Source of the DNA: Seiridium cupressi
Taxonomy: Eukaryota; Ascomycota; Sordariomycetes; Amphisphaeriales; Sporocadaceae
Length of the DNA stretch: 64,000 nucleotides
Direction of reading: 5' to 3'
NCBI GenBank assembly: GCA_036674765.1
Contig: JARVKI010000106.1
Location: 62,001-126,000, forward strand
The notes under the pieces were generated by a model that was not told the origin of the DNA, ran no database searches, and worked only from the letters and a program-made list of their open reading frames with translations. A program made the translations under genes and the position numbers. Positions 35,701-48,746 of the stretch are shown one piece after another (positions within the stretch are counted from its first letter, which is position 1; every line of letters starts with the position of its first letter).

Positions 35701-38700
35701 GTATGCGTGTCACTTCTGCCAGTAGCGCTCACGCTTGTGAATTGGCAATAGCCCCCATTCTCCGTCGGTCCGGTCTCGTCCAGGTACGGGCCTACATGAC
35801 TAGCTGGCTGCACCACGTTTATCACGCCTGCTTCCAGCAGCAGCTTGCAATCCAAGTCGTCGAAGACGGGACTAGGCCAGCAAGCGAACCCATCACTCGT
35901 GCCATATCCGCTACCCCATACTGACGGAGGCCCGAGTTTCAAAAATGCCCGTAGCAATGTTTCTTGGCCATAATAAATTCGGTTGCTTGTTCCGTGCCTC
36001 TCCTTCAGCCCCACCGGCATCTCTCTCTTTTCTGCCAACATGCGAATCAAGTGCCTAATGAGCATGGCGTCACAACACAATGGTTGCAGTGCCAGCTCTA
36101 ACCGGCGCCTCATCCTGTCCGTGCGACTTCGTTGGTTTTGACCTTGGCTCACAGACGCCGACGCAGGTTCATCGCACAGCGCTTTCCGTGTGCTTGCATG
36201 ATGGTGCTGATGCACTCGCTCGTGGGGGCTGGGCTCACGCACCAAGCCAACAGTCCAAGAGCCGACTAACCTACTGCCATTGGGCTGCTACCAATATGGT
36301 GGCCAAAGTGCATCTCATCCCGCACTTGAAACTTCGCTGGAACAGAGTCAATGGCTTGCATCCAAGAAGCCGGGTGGTCCGTCACATCCCTGAATCACCA
36401 CGCCCAGCGTGGGGCTTTAGGCCATCAACCATCTCGACTCGCGGCGGCTTATTTTCTTTCATGCATACCGATAATACAACAACAAAACCATACGAGAATC
36501 ACGCTCTATACAATCGCGCGGCGATATCAAGCGTGCTCTGACCATGTGACGAGGAGGTCTTATTCGATGACACTTACCAAGTCCACCCGAGCACGCTAGA
36601 ATCCTGCCAGGAGGTGAATCCGTGGAGCAATTTATTGAGCAGGCATTATGCATTATAACTATTGTATTGTCTGGATCTTAATACACCGGCAGTCTGGGTA
36701 ATCTAAGACAAGCCTCTATTCCTTGTCCTGCCCTAAACGCGGAGGCTACCCACAGGTTCTTGTATATTCCTGGAAAGCCATAATTCTGGATTTGGCCCCC
36801 ATATAGAGGAGGCCTTTAGTTGTGGCCTCCTAAGAAACCCGAGAATATGTCTCGGAATATTGCGACTAAGTCAACTTCCCACTAAAAAATACCATCATCC
36901 ACAGCCAAAACATACTGCTGGTTATTATTAACCTACCTTTTCCTTTCTAGTCGATTGACCACCGTTTCCCAATAAGCACTCTCTGATCTGGATGGAGTCA
37001 TCTGCTACACATACTCAGCGAGCTTGCCGCTAGACAACAATTCGAACTACCCAAATCAGTAATTAGCTCCTCGACATGGTCATCAAAAGGTCGGAAAGAA
37101 TATCTCTTCCTTCAACCCCCATCTGCTGGAATCATGAAGCTTGCTTGACGTGGTTACTTTATTGTTCTGTCCAGAAATGCATGCCCCAAGATCCCATTGG
37201 GCTGTCCTCGCAGGTTTATGCCTTTTCAAATTCCCACAGCTTGTGGCATCGGCACAGCAGTACTTCTAAACTGGCTTACTTGGCTTCAATATCTAGAGAA
37301 CCACTTGCATTGTATGGTTTACAGTAAGCGCGCCAGTCAGCTTTCTGTTACAAGCTTTTCTTCGTTCCAGGAGCGTAAAGCATAAACGATTTTGGTCACT
37401 TCTTTTGCCTATGTAGTTATTTGATCTCGGGGGTTACCATTCTCTTATATGTCACATGTATGTTATTTCATTGACACGACAACTTCCTCTCCTGAACCAG
37501 ATGCTTCTCTAAATTCCCACTAGTGCTAGAGTGTGTATTCTATTCAGGGTAAGATACATCTCGAGAGGGATTTCGCACCTATGCTTCCGGTCATCCGAGA
37601 CTGAATTATTACAGCATATAATATACTACGCTAATAGCTGATCTGTCACATTCCTCTGGAGGCGACGACTGAGTGCGGAACAAATCTCACGGTAACACTG
37701 ACATCTTGAACTTCACCTGAGCTATTCATAGCCTGGGGAAATTTGCGGCTTTCGTACATGCTGCTCCCCTCACATACATGGTGCAGTAGCGCCTAAAATC
37801 AAACCGTCCACTCAAACATATTCGCGACTGATTTACCATCGCTGATAAGCCATGGTTCCCCACAGCAACCCTCTTCTTCGGCTGCCATCTCAGCAAATAG
37901 GCTCACCCGCGTTGGCCGTGCCCCCGTCGAGGTTGCTTTCATCCCACCTGGAATCATCTACAAGCCATGGCCTGACTTCCGACGGATTCGGCCCATATAT
38001 TGGCCCTATTCCAATTCGAGCTTCAGTATCTCAAGATAGTTGGCTAGTATTCACACGTCAGCACGAACTTGAAAGCAGTCCCCCTCTCCGGGCACAACTC
38101 GTAGGATCATTCCCGACGCAAGGCCAGAACTGACGGCCAGAACGCTGATGACAGCATGGCAGCGTGGCGGCGGGAGGAGATGCATACTGATGATCTCCAT
38201 CCAGCCGACGGGTCGTACAATGGTACCCCCGCATAAGTTCAAATCAGATGATATGTGTAAAATGATGTTGCAAGATTGATAAAGAGGAGGGGTTCGCAGA
38301 AGCGAGGATGTCAGCACGTGCTCCAGCTCCACGCATACCACGAGGCTGCATTGCCTCGAGTGGCGTGATAGACTGCAGCCTGTGCCCTTGTGGGAGGACC
38401 ACACGGGGTAACGCATAACGTCTAGGTACATACAGATCAAGTCACCCCTCCGCGTTGGGGGTCTGTCACTGCTGCCCAATCATTTGGGCTGATGATGGTA
38501 TCATGCAGAGGGTTCTCATTCGTTCCCGAAAAGTTGTATGTAGCGAGACTGCAGTCCTGTCCATCTATAAAGTCTACCAGTCTCGTCTCAAAAGCTTATG
38601 TGCTGTCTGCTGACACTGAGATGGACGGGCTCGAGGTTTAGTATTCATGCTAGTATGTAGCAAATGTGTACAAGACCCTCGATTTCGCCCACTATATCTA

Positions 38701-41419
38701 CTGTAACGAGCGGTGTGATGAATGTGTCGCCTTCAACACGTGTGATCCCGCGTCGGGGAACACTAATATTTCCCAAGTATACTTGCAAATCAAATCTTAC
38801 ATCATACCGGACACCCAGGAATCACTGCATCGACAGCAAGAGATGATGTTTACTAGTGGTATAATATTTAGTATGCTTCATTTCCTAAACTGAAGAAACT
38901 ACTCTGGCGAAGACTTTATACCGTCGGGGTGATAAAGGTTTTGAGTATTTGAATGTAGGATAACCTTTTATATCAAGATCATTTCGATATACGTAAGTGA
39001 TCGCCAATCTGAAATGCCGGATCCTAGACCTTGGTTGCCAAAAGCCTGGTAACTGTACTGTATTGATATAAACTAGAGGATGCTGTTGTGGCACTGGTTT
39101 CAAGGCTTGGAAGATATGCATGAAAGAGTTCCCGTCATGATTAGATATCGAAGTGTTACACGGGATACTGATCTTTTGATCCACTCCCTGTCAAGGAAAC
39201 TGAGTGTATTTAAGGACGGGGAATGACTACTCCAATAAGTTAGACAGCTTCTTGCTCTCGTGCTTTAGAGTATGTGAGATTATTACCGTTTCTCTGAATA
39301 TTTGAGATATCTCGCAATCAGTGGCTATCATAGGCATGGCTCTGATCAGGCAACCCGACTCGTCAAGGCATCGATTATCATCAGCTCCGTAGAAACAAGT
39401 CTACAGCTCGCAAGGGAGTGTTGAGCCAAGCTCAAACGCGACACTATTGTCTCGGACTCAAGTGGATATGGTCAACAATGCCATGGCCCCTCGAATGTTT
39501 GAGTCGTCATTGAACTACCCGTGTATATAGCAGGTTGTTGCCGTAATTCAGTCCACACCATGGACTGAGCTATCGTCATCAATGCCGAGAGGAAGGCAAA
39601 GATTTTGAAGTTAAAGACTTGTGACTATTGCACCATGGCACCCTTAACTTTTTTGATGGGGATGGTTGTCAGTTGATGTTGAAACTGAGGATATATGATA
39701 TGATATTCGAAATATTACCATGTTCAACAATTGAGAGTTACGCCTAGTAACGTATTATATCAATACACAAAGCTTGAAACGTACCACCATTGACTAAGAA
39801 GACTGCAAGTCTAGGTAAGCGCTGGTGTATATTTTTGCTAGGTAGCAGGCTGGGCACAATTTGAACGCAAAGCAATATAACTTAGTAATATGCGTTTGGA
39901 AGAGTTTACTAACTAGCCTCGAATTACATTTTAAACCAACCTTCTGTTATGCTGGCGCTTTTAGAATCATCATAGCCTATTATCAATTTGAGTATTTTCA
40001 TCTACAAGCCAGGGTGTTTAAGTTGCTTGAATCATAAACTAGAATGAACACCGTAACACCACTTGGTGTCGATCATTCGATCAATTCCCAAGTTTCACCA
40101 TTGCCAAGTATCAGGTTGAGCCTCTCTTCTAGCCTTGAATGCACATTCAGGTGGTGTAAAAGAGTTGATCACAAATTATGAAGTTTTACAGCATAGAGAC
40201 GACTTCGTGTACTTGATTCAATGAGTTTCATCAAAGAATGTTTCAGACCATAGTCTGATTCTGGTGATACTAGATCTCTCTTGACAGACTGATTTACTTG
40301 GGAGTCTTGCACCTAATCCTCTTTCCTCATCGAACATACGTGTGTTTCACTCGCTTACATGGCTACGATAGAATTATCGTTGAGCTTCTCAGAAAGGGCG
40401 TAACCGAGAGCGATAGCAACTTGCATGTTATATGGATCAAATTTCATTTCCTAAGACACGGCGAGATACAAATTAACACGAAACTCCAAGTTGGAAAATC
40501 ACGAGTCGAAAAACACGCTATTTTATCGCTTTTGATATCGACGATGACGCGGTCCGAATCAACCCAGCTGAAGATAAAAATCACAAGTGTTGAATCATAG
40601 CGAGAATGTTCGTGTACCAACTTCATAAGAGCCCTGGTCGTGATCCGAGTTGATTTTTCTGTAATCTCTGTTGCGGAGGATGGGATAAAGGTATGGTATG
40701 AGTTATAGTTTCTTCTATTGAATTTATTCACATGGGCACTGACTCGACCAAACCGCTGCGTCCAAAATTTAAGAATGACCATGCATGTCCCCCCCAATCT
40801 CGATACCATTGTCACTTGTCCGCTAAACGACGTCTTTTACGATCTGGCCACAAACGGGGGCCAGACAAGGGAGGATTGCAAATTCGACAACGGGGAAATC
40901 CTACTACTGGAGTATATGCATCTAAGCTCAGCCACCGTCAATACGCCTATTGACCTTACAATGTCCTATAACTAGCTGTAGGTGGGTGGTCCTGGGCTGG
41001 GCCTGGTGTTTCCAAGGCGACTTCTTGTCAATCTCTTCGTTCCTCATTCAGAAAGTCAATGGAGGCTGATCAGAGGTCAAAGCAAGGTGTATGAGGTTGC
41101 GATGTACCTTGAAGGGTGGACCCGCTGCAGATTACCCCACCACTGCCCAGGCTGCAATGCTGCAGGCCGTTATCCTGCAATGCCGATGCCCACCGCTTGA
41201 TTCGCTACATGTTGAGAGAGCACATCAAGGCAGACACATTCTCTCCATTGATACCATTCCTTTGTATTCGTCGACACCACCCACCGGACTCGATATGTTG
41301 ATGCCTGGAATCCTTGGACCCAGTAACCGTATCCCAAGCGAGCTGTCGCGTGTTCATATCCTGGGCCCGTGGTCAACGACCTAGGGCGATGTTGACATTG
41401 GCGATATGATAAGGCCGAC
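32740..41419. other. Gene desert, 8.7 kb
   Basis: No gene is supported. 32.7-34.0 kb is the upstream region of the minus-strand gene, with CT/GA-rich leader sequence. 34.0-36.6 kb has average GC and long open frames on both strands (up to 224 codons at 36245-35571 minus), none with recognisable domains or good codon pattern. 36.6-40.9 kb is more AT-rich with many stops and may be decayed repeat DNA. 41.0-41.4 kb is the probable leader of the next gene. Confidence 0.5.
35460..35510. repeat. Imperfect hexamer repeat (CCAGTC-like)
   Basis: About six degenerate units of CCAGTC/CCGGTC/CCAGAC in tandem. The open frames crossing it (Val-Pro repeats on +, Trp-Asp/Arg repeats on -) are by-products of the repeat, not evidence of a gene. 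Confidence 0.7.
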
Positions 41420-44285
41420 ATGACCGGCTACCCTCGAGATGCCGGCTCAAGCTCGAGCACCAGTACAGGCATCAGTCTGAGGACTCCGTCGCATCTACTG
41501 TCGCCCGCCAGCTACGGGCTACCGAGAAAACGAACCAGCTGGAAAGATCGCCGCTTCAATACTTCCACGAAGTCTAGTCCGGGGAATAGTCACTCTGTTA
41601 GTCGGCTCCCCAGCCTTCAACGTGCCAATAACTTCGTGGATTGCGACTTCTGAATGGCCCGTTACTAACAAGAACACTTTGTGGTTATAGAATTATACTA
41701 GAAATGGCCCCGACTTAACGCTCGAAGCGTCCTTGGATCGACTGTCGCTCGACAACGCCATACCGCAGTCTTCGTACGAACCGAATCGACAACAACTCCG
41801 TGAATATATTCAGAAGCTGAGATTCGCCTCGCCCGGTAGAAACGCGGACGAAGCATATAAGCAATATTACAGAATAAGAAACAAGTCTAAGGCGATCTGT
41901 GAAGCGCTACTTCGTATACCATCATCAAATCGGCCGCCCGTGCCCTCTACGGCGCTGGTCGCCTCAGGCTTGCACGCGACATCAAGCCTGGGTTCTAATA
42001 TATCAGAAAGCTCTGCTGAGACCAGAGCTTCCCTTGGGTCGACGTTGACTGGGGATGAGTACCGACCCCCATATACATACGAGGAACACCTTGATCTCAT
42101 TCGAACCTGGAGCACTTGCCTAGAAAACCTACTGGGAATACTGCAAACTTCATTGATGACTTGCTACAAGGCTTGCGAACCCGATGCAAGCCCTGCCATG
42201 GTCGAACAAATACTTCACGACAAGACGTTCCGGAGAATTGCTGTTTCAAGAATGCGGAACGCAAGCGTAGCCGCAACCACCCCTGCAAATCTGGACTTCT
42301 TTTCAAAGTGCGATATGCAGTTTCGCGACTACGATAAGCTAGCTGCCGATGTTAGTGAGATGCGACGTTTATTGCAGAACGGCGAGTCTGGCATCTCACC
42401 CGACAGAACTATTGAGGAAATCATCATCTCTCAGCGCGGCGATGCTATTTTGGAATTTGCAAATACGGAGTCTGAGGAGTTTCCAGTGTATCGCTTTCAG
42501 GTATCATCACACATGCTGGCGGAAACCTCTCCTATATTTGCTCAGATGTTCAATGTCTCATCGATCTTGCCTGCCCTAGATGGCGAATCCTCCCAAGGCC
42601 TGCCTCCTTCTCCCTCGAGGTACACGTGTGAGGATGGGGCCGAGGTTCGGCTCTTCCGAATGCCACAACTCGAATTAAATGTGGAAAATTCACTCGAAAT
42701 CCTTTTGCATGCCGCACATATGCACAACGACAAAGTTCCGCGAGAGATTGGCTTTGACAGATTCGTTGCTATTGCAGAGGCAGCCATGCGTTATCGATGT
42801 ACTGCGCCGCTGGAATTGTCAGTTGAATATCTTTGGCTACCACAATGGATGCACAAGGCTACCGAGGACATGCCGGATGGGCTGCTTCTGATAAGCTATG
42901 CCTTTGGCCTTCGGCGTCTCTTCACCCGGGTGTCTAAAACTGCCATCCTTAACATCACTGATCGCGAAGATCTAGACTCCAAGTCATGGCCACAAGCCAT
43001 CAAGGACAAAGTCTGGGCTGTGCGTGCCGCCAAGATGGGCCAGGTACATCATTGCTGTAGCGATGCTCTTCAGGAGTACTTACGCTGTCCACCTTCCATC
43101 TCGCCCGATATTGTTAAAGATGGCACACCGGGACTGGTTCCGACTATCAAGCCCCGCTGCTCAAAAGGTAGCCATGCTTGTGACGCCATGTGCCTCGGTT
43201 GGCTCATGATGCTTTTTAACGAACTGCATGTCCTGCCGCAAATCATGTATAGCACTGGTCTTACTCGTCGCCCACCTTTGCCAAAACGGAGTCTGAACCA
43301 ACTCATTAATAGTCTTCGATTCATGGCTGGCCCGCCGCAGTCTCATGCTGGCCCTTGTGACTTTGCATCCACCTTCAGAGCAGCGGTCAACGACATATAT
43401 AACAGCGTGTCAGGACTTACGCTATTTGATGTGTCTGGCAAGCATGGCTGGGCTCTGAGCAAGCATAAATCATTTATGCCACAAGCCGTTTTGAGGCTTG
43501 GAGGGCAACTACCGGATCCTGGTGTGGTGAAACGAACAACGGAGGATGTGGCGCTCAACATCATGCGAACATTAGACAGCCTCGAGGATATTCACAGTGC
43601 CGCCTTAGTCAACAAGGCTTTCTTCCAAGCTTTCAAGGAGAATGAACTTCTGATTTTGCGTGGCCTCATTGGCAAAACTAAAGCCCCCGAAAGATGGACA
43701 ATCAATGGCGCGACAAACAGGAAGGACGCAAGGGCCGAATTAAAATCGCTCAGGGAAGGCGATGCGAATTCTCGGTCCCAAAAGGGGGCCGGCGGAATCG
43801 CCGATATCGAAGAAGGCCTCAGGTCGATCAACATCGCTTCAGACAAGGGCAATGGAACCCTAGAGCCTTATTTCGTCTTCGACGAGGATAGCGATGTGGA
43901 GCATTGCCATGAAGCTTCCGAAGGTGAAAGTCTCGTCGAAATTACCAACACCGAACGTGCATCTTTTGACCAAAAAATGACGCGAGAGGAAGCGGAGCGA
44001 ATACTGTGGCCCGATGATGTTGTGGCAGAGCCACAGCCCGTTGGCGCCGCCTGCAATTCTGTCGTGTCTAGTCAGGTTGGCATCAGTAACGGACCAGTTC
44101 CCGCGACGGGAATGAGAGAGGTCACTGAGAAGCTTCGGGCAGGTGGTCTCGTTCTTGGTATCCTCGAGGAGAAGACCCTTATGACGAGAGAGGACAAAAA
44201 TCTCAGCGACGAACACTATGAGCGTATAGGTCTTATACGACCAAAAACGGCCGAGGAGGCGGGTGGAATATCTCAGTGGATATGA
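41420..44285 (+). CDS. BTB-like and F-box-like domain protein, 923 aa
   Basis: Two exons, 41420-41596 and 41691-44285. The intron has donor GTTAGT, branch TTACTAACA and acceptor TTATAG, and joins SPGNSHS to NYTRNGPDLTLEASLDRLS. The downstream alternative donor GTGGAT (41635) is also in phase but weaker. A coiled, helical N-terminal third follows. At about residues 305-380 is a BTB/POZ-like stretch (GDAILEFA, FPVYRFQVSSHMLAETSP, IFAQMFN) with VENSLEILLHAAHMHNDKVP. A Cys/His-rich segment comes after (HHCCSDALQEYLRCP, CSKGSHACDAMCLGWL). At about 677-715 is an F-box-like helix set (NIMRTLDSLEDIHSAALVNKAFFQAF). An acidic tail ends the protein. It is plausibly a ubiquitin-ligase adaptor, by inference from the two motifs. 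It belongs to a large fungus-specific family of unknown role. Confidence 0.78.
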
Positions 44286-45024
44286 TATATTCTAGGCTTC
44301 GAAGACGATCGTATCAGAGCAATACCTGGTTTTCGGGATAATATGGATATAGTAAGCAAGGCGTAAGGGGTCCCCGCCCTCCAGGTAGAACATTGGCTTT
44401 GGACTGAATGATTTTCCACGCGATCTATCACTTTCCGTGGAAGTACGTCTAACCAAACATTGTATACCCAATATCACAGCGGGCTGAGTTGAATTTGAGC
44501 ATGCTTGATGGCATAAACTGCAGTGGTGACTTCATGGCCCACGAGCAACGATCCCTGTGCTAGCAACCGGCTGCCGGCGACCTGAACCAGCGATTTGGGA
44601 CTAATGCGGGTCCACTATTGATTGCATCTTCTCTGCCAATCGTTCTCAAGCAAAGCACCACGTTGAGCGGAGATATCACTACTTGGATCAACACCGACGT
44701 CCGAGTTGAGTCCTTGGGAATTGCGCTTGCTTTGAAGACAGTGGGGTAAGAGGCTGGAGGGCATAACGTGAGCAGCGGCAGCTTCTTGTGCTAACCCCTT
44801 CAGCCTCGCTAGGTACATTAGGCTTTCGGTGTAGAAATCACGGCAGGGTAGATGCATTGGCTGTATGTAGCCCCCCAGTGACCATTCATAAACACTGGTC
44901 TCTCGCTCTCCCGCGATCCCACATGCTCTAGAAACGCAATGCAAGCTAGATGACTCGTCATTTAACGGCCCGGCCCCTGCCACATTAGTATTCCATAAAG
45001 GTCCTTGTGTTTCAACATCTCGGT
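44286..45024. other. Intergenic between BTB-like and sphingomyelinase genes
   Basis: No gene is supported. A 156-codon minus-strand open frame (45085-44615) overlaps the start of the sphingomyelinase gene and has no family signature. Confidence 0.5.
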
Positions 45025-47231
45025 ATGAGAAACCCATTGAGTGTTCATATCGCCATGCTGGCGGGTCAGATCGTGCTTGGCGCACTGACTAGTTCGTCGA
45101 TCCCTGGTATAGCCTCATACACGGTGCCGGCAGCTTTCCCTACCTCCGTCTTCTCAAGCTATTACAGTGAGTCTTGCACACAGATTACATCGGATAAGAA
45201 GGTTAACCAGTAGCCATAGTTGCACCAGGTCCAACATCAGAACCGCAACCTGCGCTCTATGATCCCATACTCAATAAAACATTCCCACTCAATGTCACGG
45301 ATCCGCTATCGATCCCATCTCATGACACGGATCCTGTCTACTATCCACAGGCACTGGCTAATCTGACCGAGGAAAGCGCGGAGGCTGTCATCACGGCTGC
45401 TTCCCAGGAGATATTGACGATCGTAAAGGCAAATTACACCGGTCTTAGTTCCAACTGCTCACGATGTGTCGCCGCACTCTCGGTGGCGCAGATGGCCGCA
45501 AAACTGGCACCGGCATATCTTCCAGATGCCATGATCTCGCTTTGCAAGACAACTGGATTCGCTTCCAACTCATCGTGCCAATCGACATATGAAGCTGGGA
45601 GCTTTGGGGCCACTTGGACACAAATTCTCGCCAAGGCCGAGGTGACGGGCCTGGATGGGCAGTACATATGTGCCTATCTGGGCTCGTATTGTCCCTCACC
45701 AAACGTCACATCCAGCTTCAAGGTCGAGTTCCCCAAGCCCAAGCCCGAGAACGCAACGAAGCCGCGTCCGAGCGGCGAGAGAGTCAAGGTCCTCCACCTC
45801 TCAGATCTCCATTTGGATCCCCGTTATGAAGTAGGGGCAGAAGGCAACTGCACTTCAAGTATGTGCTGTCGCCATACTGCACCGCTGGCAAACGGGAGCG
45901 TTGCGGCCATTCAGATGCCTGCGCCTCTGTACGGCTACTATAAGTGCGACTCGCCCTACTATCTAGCACTGGCTGCCCTGCAGTCCATCGGTCCGCTCAC
46001 CGGCACCTCGAAGGAGAACCCGGCGGCATTTGCCATTTATACTGGCGATTTGGTGGCCCATGACTCACAGTACCAGCGCTCGCGAGACTATGTAGAAGAC
46101 ATCGAAGTGTCGATATGGCAAATGTTCAAGGCATATATAGGCGGCCCTGTCTACGCCGCCTTAGGTGTAAGCACTGATCATTGGACTGGCTCGGATTGAT
46201 GCAGTGGCTAACGCATGCTATAGAACCATGACACCAATCCGGACAATCTTGATGTGCCGCACGGAATTGACGATGACGGACCTCTTGGCAACCAACTCTC
46301 GTGGAACTACGACCATATCTCGTCTCTTTGGGCGTATTATGGCTGGATCGATCCCGCGACCGCGTCTGAAGCCGCCACTCACTATGCCGCGTACTCAATC
46401 GTGCACCCTCTCGGCCTTCGTATAATCACGCTCAATACAGACCTATATTACCGCAACAACCACTTCGCACTCCTGCATGCCTCGAACCCGGACTTCAGCG
46501 GCATGTTCACCTTCCTCATTTCCGAGCTCCAGAAAGCCGAAGATGCAGGGGAGCGAGTCTGGATCGTAGGACACGTTCTCTCGGGTTGGGATGGGTCAAA
46601 TCCGCTGCCTAACGGCTCCGACATGTTCTACCAGATTATTGAGCGCTATTCACCACACGTCGTCGCGAATGTGTTCTTCGGGCATACGCACGAGGACCAG
46701 GCATTCGTATACTATAGCAACAACGCGACCAACGCCTCCGCCGAGACGGCGATCGCGAATGCCTGGGTGGGGCCGAGTCTGACGCCGCTGACAAATTTGA
46801 ATTCCGGATACAGACTGTACGAGGTGGATACGGGGAGTTGGGACATCTACGACGCCTACACATTCTACTCCGACGTTTCCTCGTTCTCGTCTCTCGACTC
46901 ATCTGCCTCTCCTGACGGCGAGGGGCCCGTCTTCCAGCTAGAGTACAGCACCCGAGCCGCATATGGACCCGGAGCGGAGTGGCCTGATGATGCTCCTTTG
47001 AACGCGACATTCTGGCACCGAGTCACGGAAGCCATGGAGCAGAATCGCACACTAGTGAGCGTGTTCAACGGATTCCAGGGGAAGAGCAGTATTCGCAGCC
47101 CGAACTGCACGAATACTGCATGTGCAAATGCCAAGGTGTGCTATATGCGGAGCGGTTCAGTTGCACTGGGGAGGCAATGCCCTCAGGGGTTTGGAAGTGT
47201 GCAGAGTGCTTTCACTGGCCAGAATTTCTGA
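45025..47231 (+). CDS. Acid sphingomyelinase-type phosphodiesterase
   Basis: A secreted or vacuolar sphingomyelin phosphodiesterase that hydrolyses sphingomyelin-type lipids or related phosphodiesters. Exons are 45025-45166, 45220-46166 and 46224-47231 (698 aa); introns are 53 and 57 nt (GTGAGT and GTAAGC donors). The N-terminus (MLAGQIVLGALTSSS) is a signal peptide; ATG 45055 is an alternative start. A saposin-B-like domain with paired cysteines lies at about 115-220 (NCSRCVAAL, MISLCKTTG, SSCQ, YICAYLGSYC). The calcineurin-like metallophosphatase core then shows SDLHLD (Asp243, His245), YTGDLVAHD, GNHD (364-366) and GHTHEDQ (His517, His519). Several N-glycosylation sequons (NVT, NCT, NAT) and a Cys-rich C-terminus (SPNCTNTACANAKVCYM) fit an extracellular enzyme. 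It is intact and convergent with the SLC35F-like gene. Confidence 0.93.
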
Positions 47232-47552
47232 ATATAGACTTCTCTATATAGTGCAAATGAGATTCTGATTTTTTTTGTTGAGAGGATGAGTCACGAGTTT
47301 ATGGATAGTTGAGCCAAGTCATAGGAATAAAATTACGAGACGTAGTACATGTTTCGTGCGTATAATTGATATTGGATAGTCGAGCCCAAAAGACTCTAAA
47401 GATTGGTATCATTGAAATTAAGTACAAGCACCCCAAGTGAATGAGTGACCTCCCGTCATGTCTTTTCTCAAATTCCGGGCCACACTGCTGAAACACCATT
47501 TCCAAGCGTTTATTTACATCTCCCGGGGTCCATCTCCAGCGAGATGTGTGGA
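47232..47552. other. Short shared 3' region
   Basis: 321 nt between two convergent stop codons, AT-rich, with candidate poly(A) signals such as AATAAAA (47327-47333). No gene. Confidence 0.6.
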
Positions 47553-48746
47553 CTAAACTCCGTGGCCGTCCGCAGCGGCCAAGCCCTGCTTTCTCGCCAG
47601 GTTGAGCGCCTTGAGCTTGGCTGTTCCGACACCAGCAACACCCCCCTCCTGGTTGTCGCCCAGCCAGGGCTTCCTCGAATCGCCAAGCATGCTGCCAGCC
47701 AGGAAGTATGTGACGAGACCGATGATGATGAGCACGAAAGCGATCGGGTACAGGTAATAGATGGTGTAGCCGAAAACCTGGATACCAATGGCAGTCCCCC
47801 AGAAGTTGCCGGTGAGCAGCGAGATATCGAAGAAAGCGGCGGAACCCATGCGCAGAATGAGAGGAGCAAGGGAGTAGAAAATGGTCAGGACCAGAGTATA
47901 TCCGACGATATAACCCGCGACGTTTCCGTTCCAGGTGGATCCGGTGAAACTCTCGCGGTCGAAAATGGCAGCCACCACGCCGTTGATGATGACACCAAAC
48001 ACGCCCAGGAACGACAGGACCTCGTACATGGGACGCTTGCTGACGAACCACTCCTCAAAGACGTTGGAGATACCATAGAGGGTGGCGCCAAGGAGACCGA
48101 AAAGATCGCCCTTCAATAAGTCCACACCAGGCCCGCCGTTGGTTCCCTGGATGTGGTCACTAGCCAGCAGAAGACCCATGCCGCCGCAGGCAACTAAGAT
48201 TCCGAGGATCTGAAAGATCTTGTAGCGGACCTTGAGCAGGAGGAAGGAGATGATCACCACGCAGACGATGGACCAGAAGTTGAGTAGCTGCGCGGAGAGC
48301 AGGTTGGTGTATCGATAGGCGAGAACGGTAAAGTAGTTTCCGAGGATATCCAGAAAGCTGAGGATAAAGTATTTCCAGCCATCGCGGAGGATGATGCTAC
48401 CCAGCTTCCGGGGCCCCATTTTAGACAGGGTGATGGGCACGTAGATGAGCGACAGCAGAGCGTAGTTGAAGATGGTCTGCAGAGCCGGGATGGACCAGTT
48501 CTCCATAACGAGCAGGGTGGTGAAGGTGTTTGTGCCCGTGATGCACAGCGCCAGGACTTGGCCAATGATGAGCACCAGCCAGAAGTCCCAGGTGGTCAGG
48601 TACGAGTACCAGTGGACCTTCTTGGCTTCGATCTCGTAGATGGCGGTACCGATGGCGGCCTGTTCAGCAGGTGCATCCACGTGTGGGTTACCACCGGTGA
48701 CCTCGACGGTAGAGCCTGGCCCGTCGGCCTTGTTATAATACTCCAT
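47553..48746 (-). CDS. SLC35F-type solute transporter (DUF914), intronless
   Basis: A 397-aa, roughly 10-TM membrane protein of the SLC35F1/F2/F6 branch of the drug/metabolite transporter superfamily, probably in an endomembrane or the plasma membrane; the substrate is unknown. The single exon runs from ATG at 48746 to a stop at 47553-47555. Family features are the cytosolic N-terminus ending in AKKVHWYSYLTTWDFW, TNTFTTLLVMENWSIPALQTIFNY, a repeated EamA-like fold (YRYTNLLSAQLLNFWSIVCVV in the first half, GLLGATLYGISNVFEEWFV in the second) and GYTIYYLYPIAFVLIIIG near the end. No intron or lesion is seen, in contrast to most neighbours. Confidence 0.9.
   Translation of the reverse strand: MEYYNKADGPGSTVEVTGGNPHVDAPAEQAAIGTAIYEIEAKKVHWYSYLTTWDFWLVLIIGQVLALCITGTNTFTTLLVMENWSIPALQTIFNYALLSLIYVPITLSKMGPRKLGSIILRDGWKYFILSFLDILGNYFTVLAYRYTNLLSAQLLNFWSIVCVVIISFLLLKVRYKIFQILGILVACGGMGLLLASDHIQGTNGGPGVDLLKGDLFGLLGATLYGISNVFEEWFVSKRPMYEVLSFLGVFGVIINGVVAAIFDRESFTGSTWNGNVAGYIVGYTLVLTIFYSLAPLILRMGSAAFFDISLLTGNFWGTAIGIQVFGYTIYYLYPIAFVLIIIGLVTYFLAGSMLGDSRKPWLGDNQEGGVAGVGTAKLKALNLARKQGLAAADGHGV

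Noticed and set aside
35571..36245. 224-codon minus-strand open frame
   Set aside because: No recognisable domain, irregular composition, and the + strand is equally open in places. Length alone is not enough in a GC-average intergenic region.
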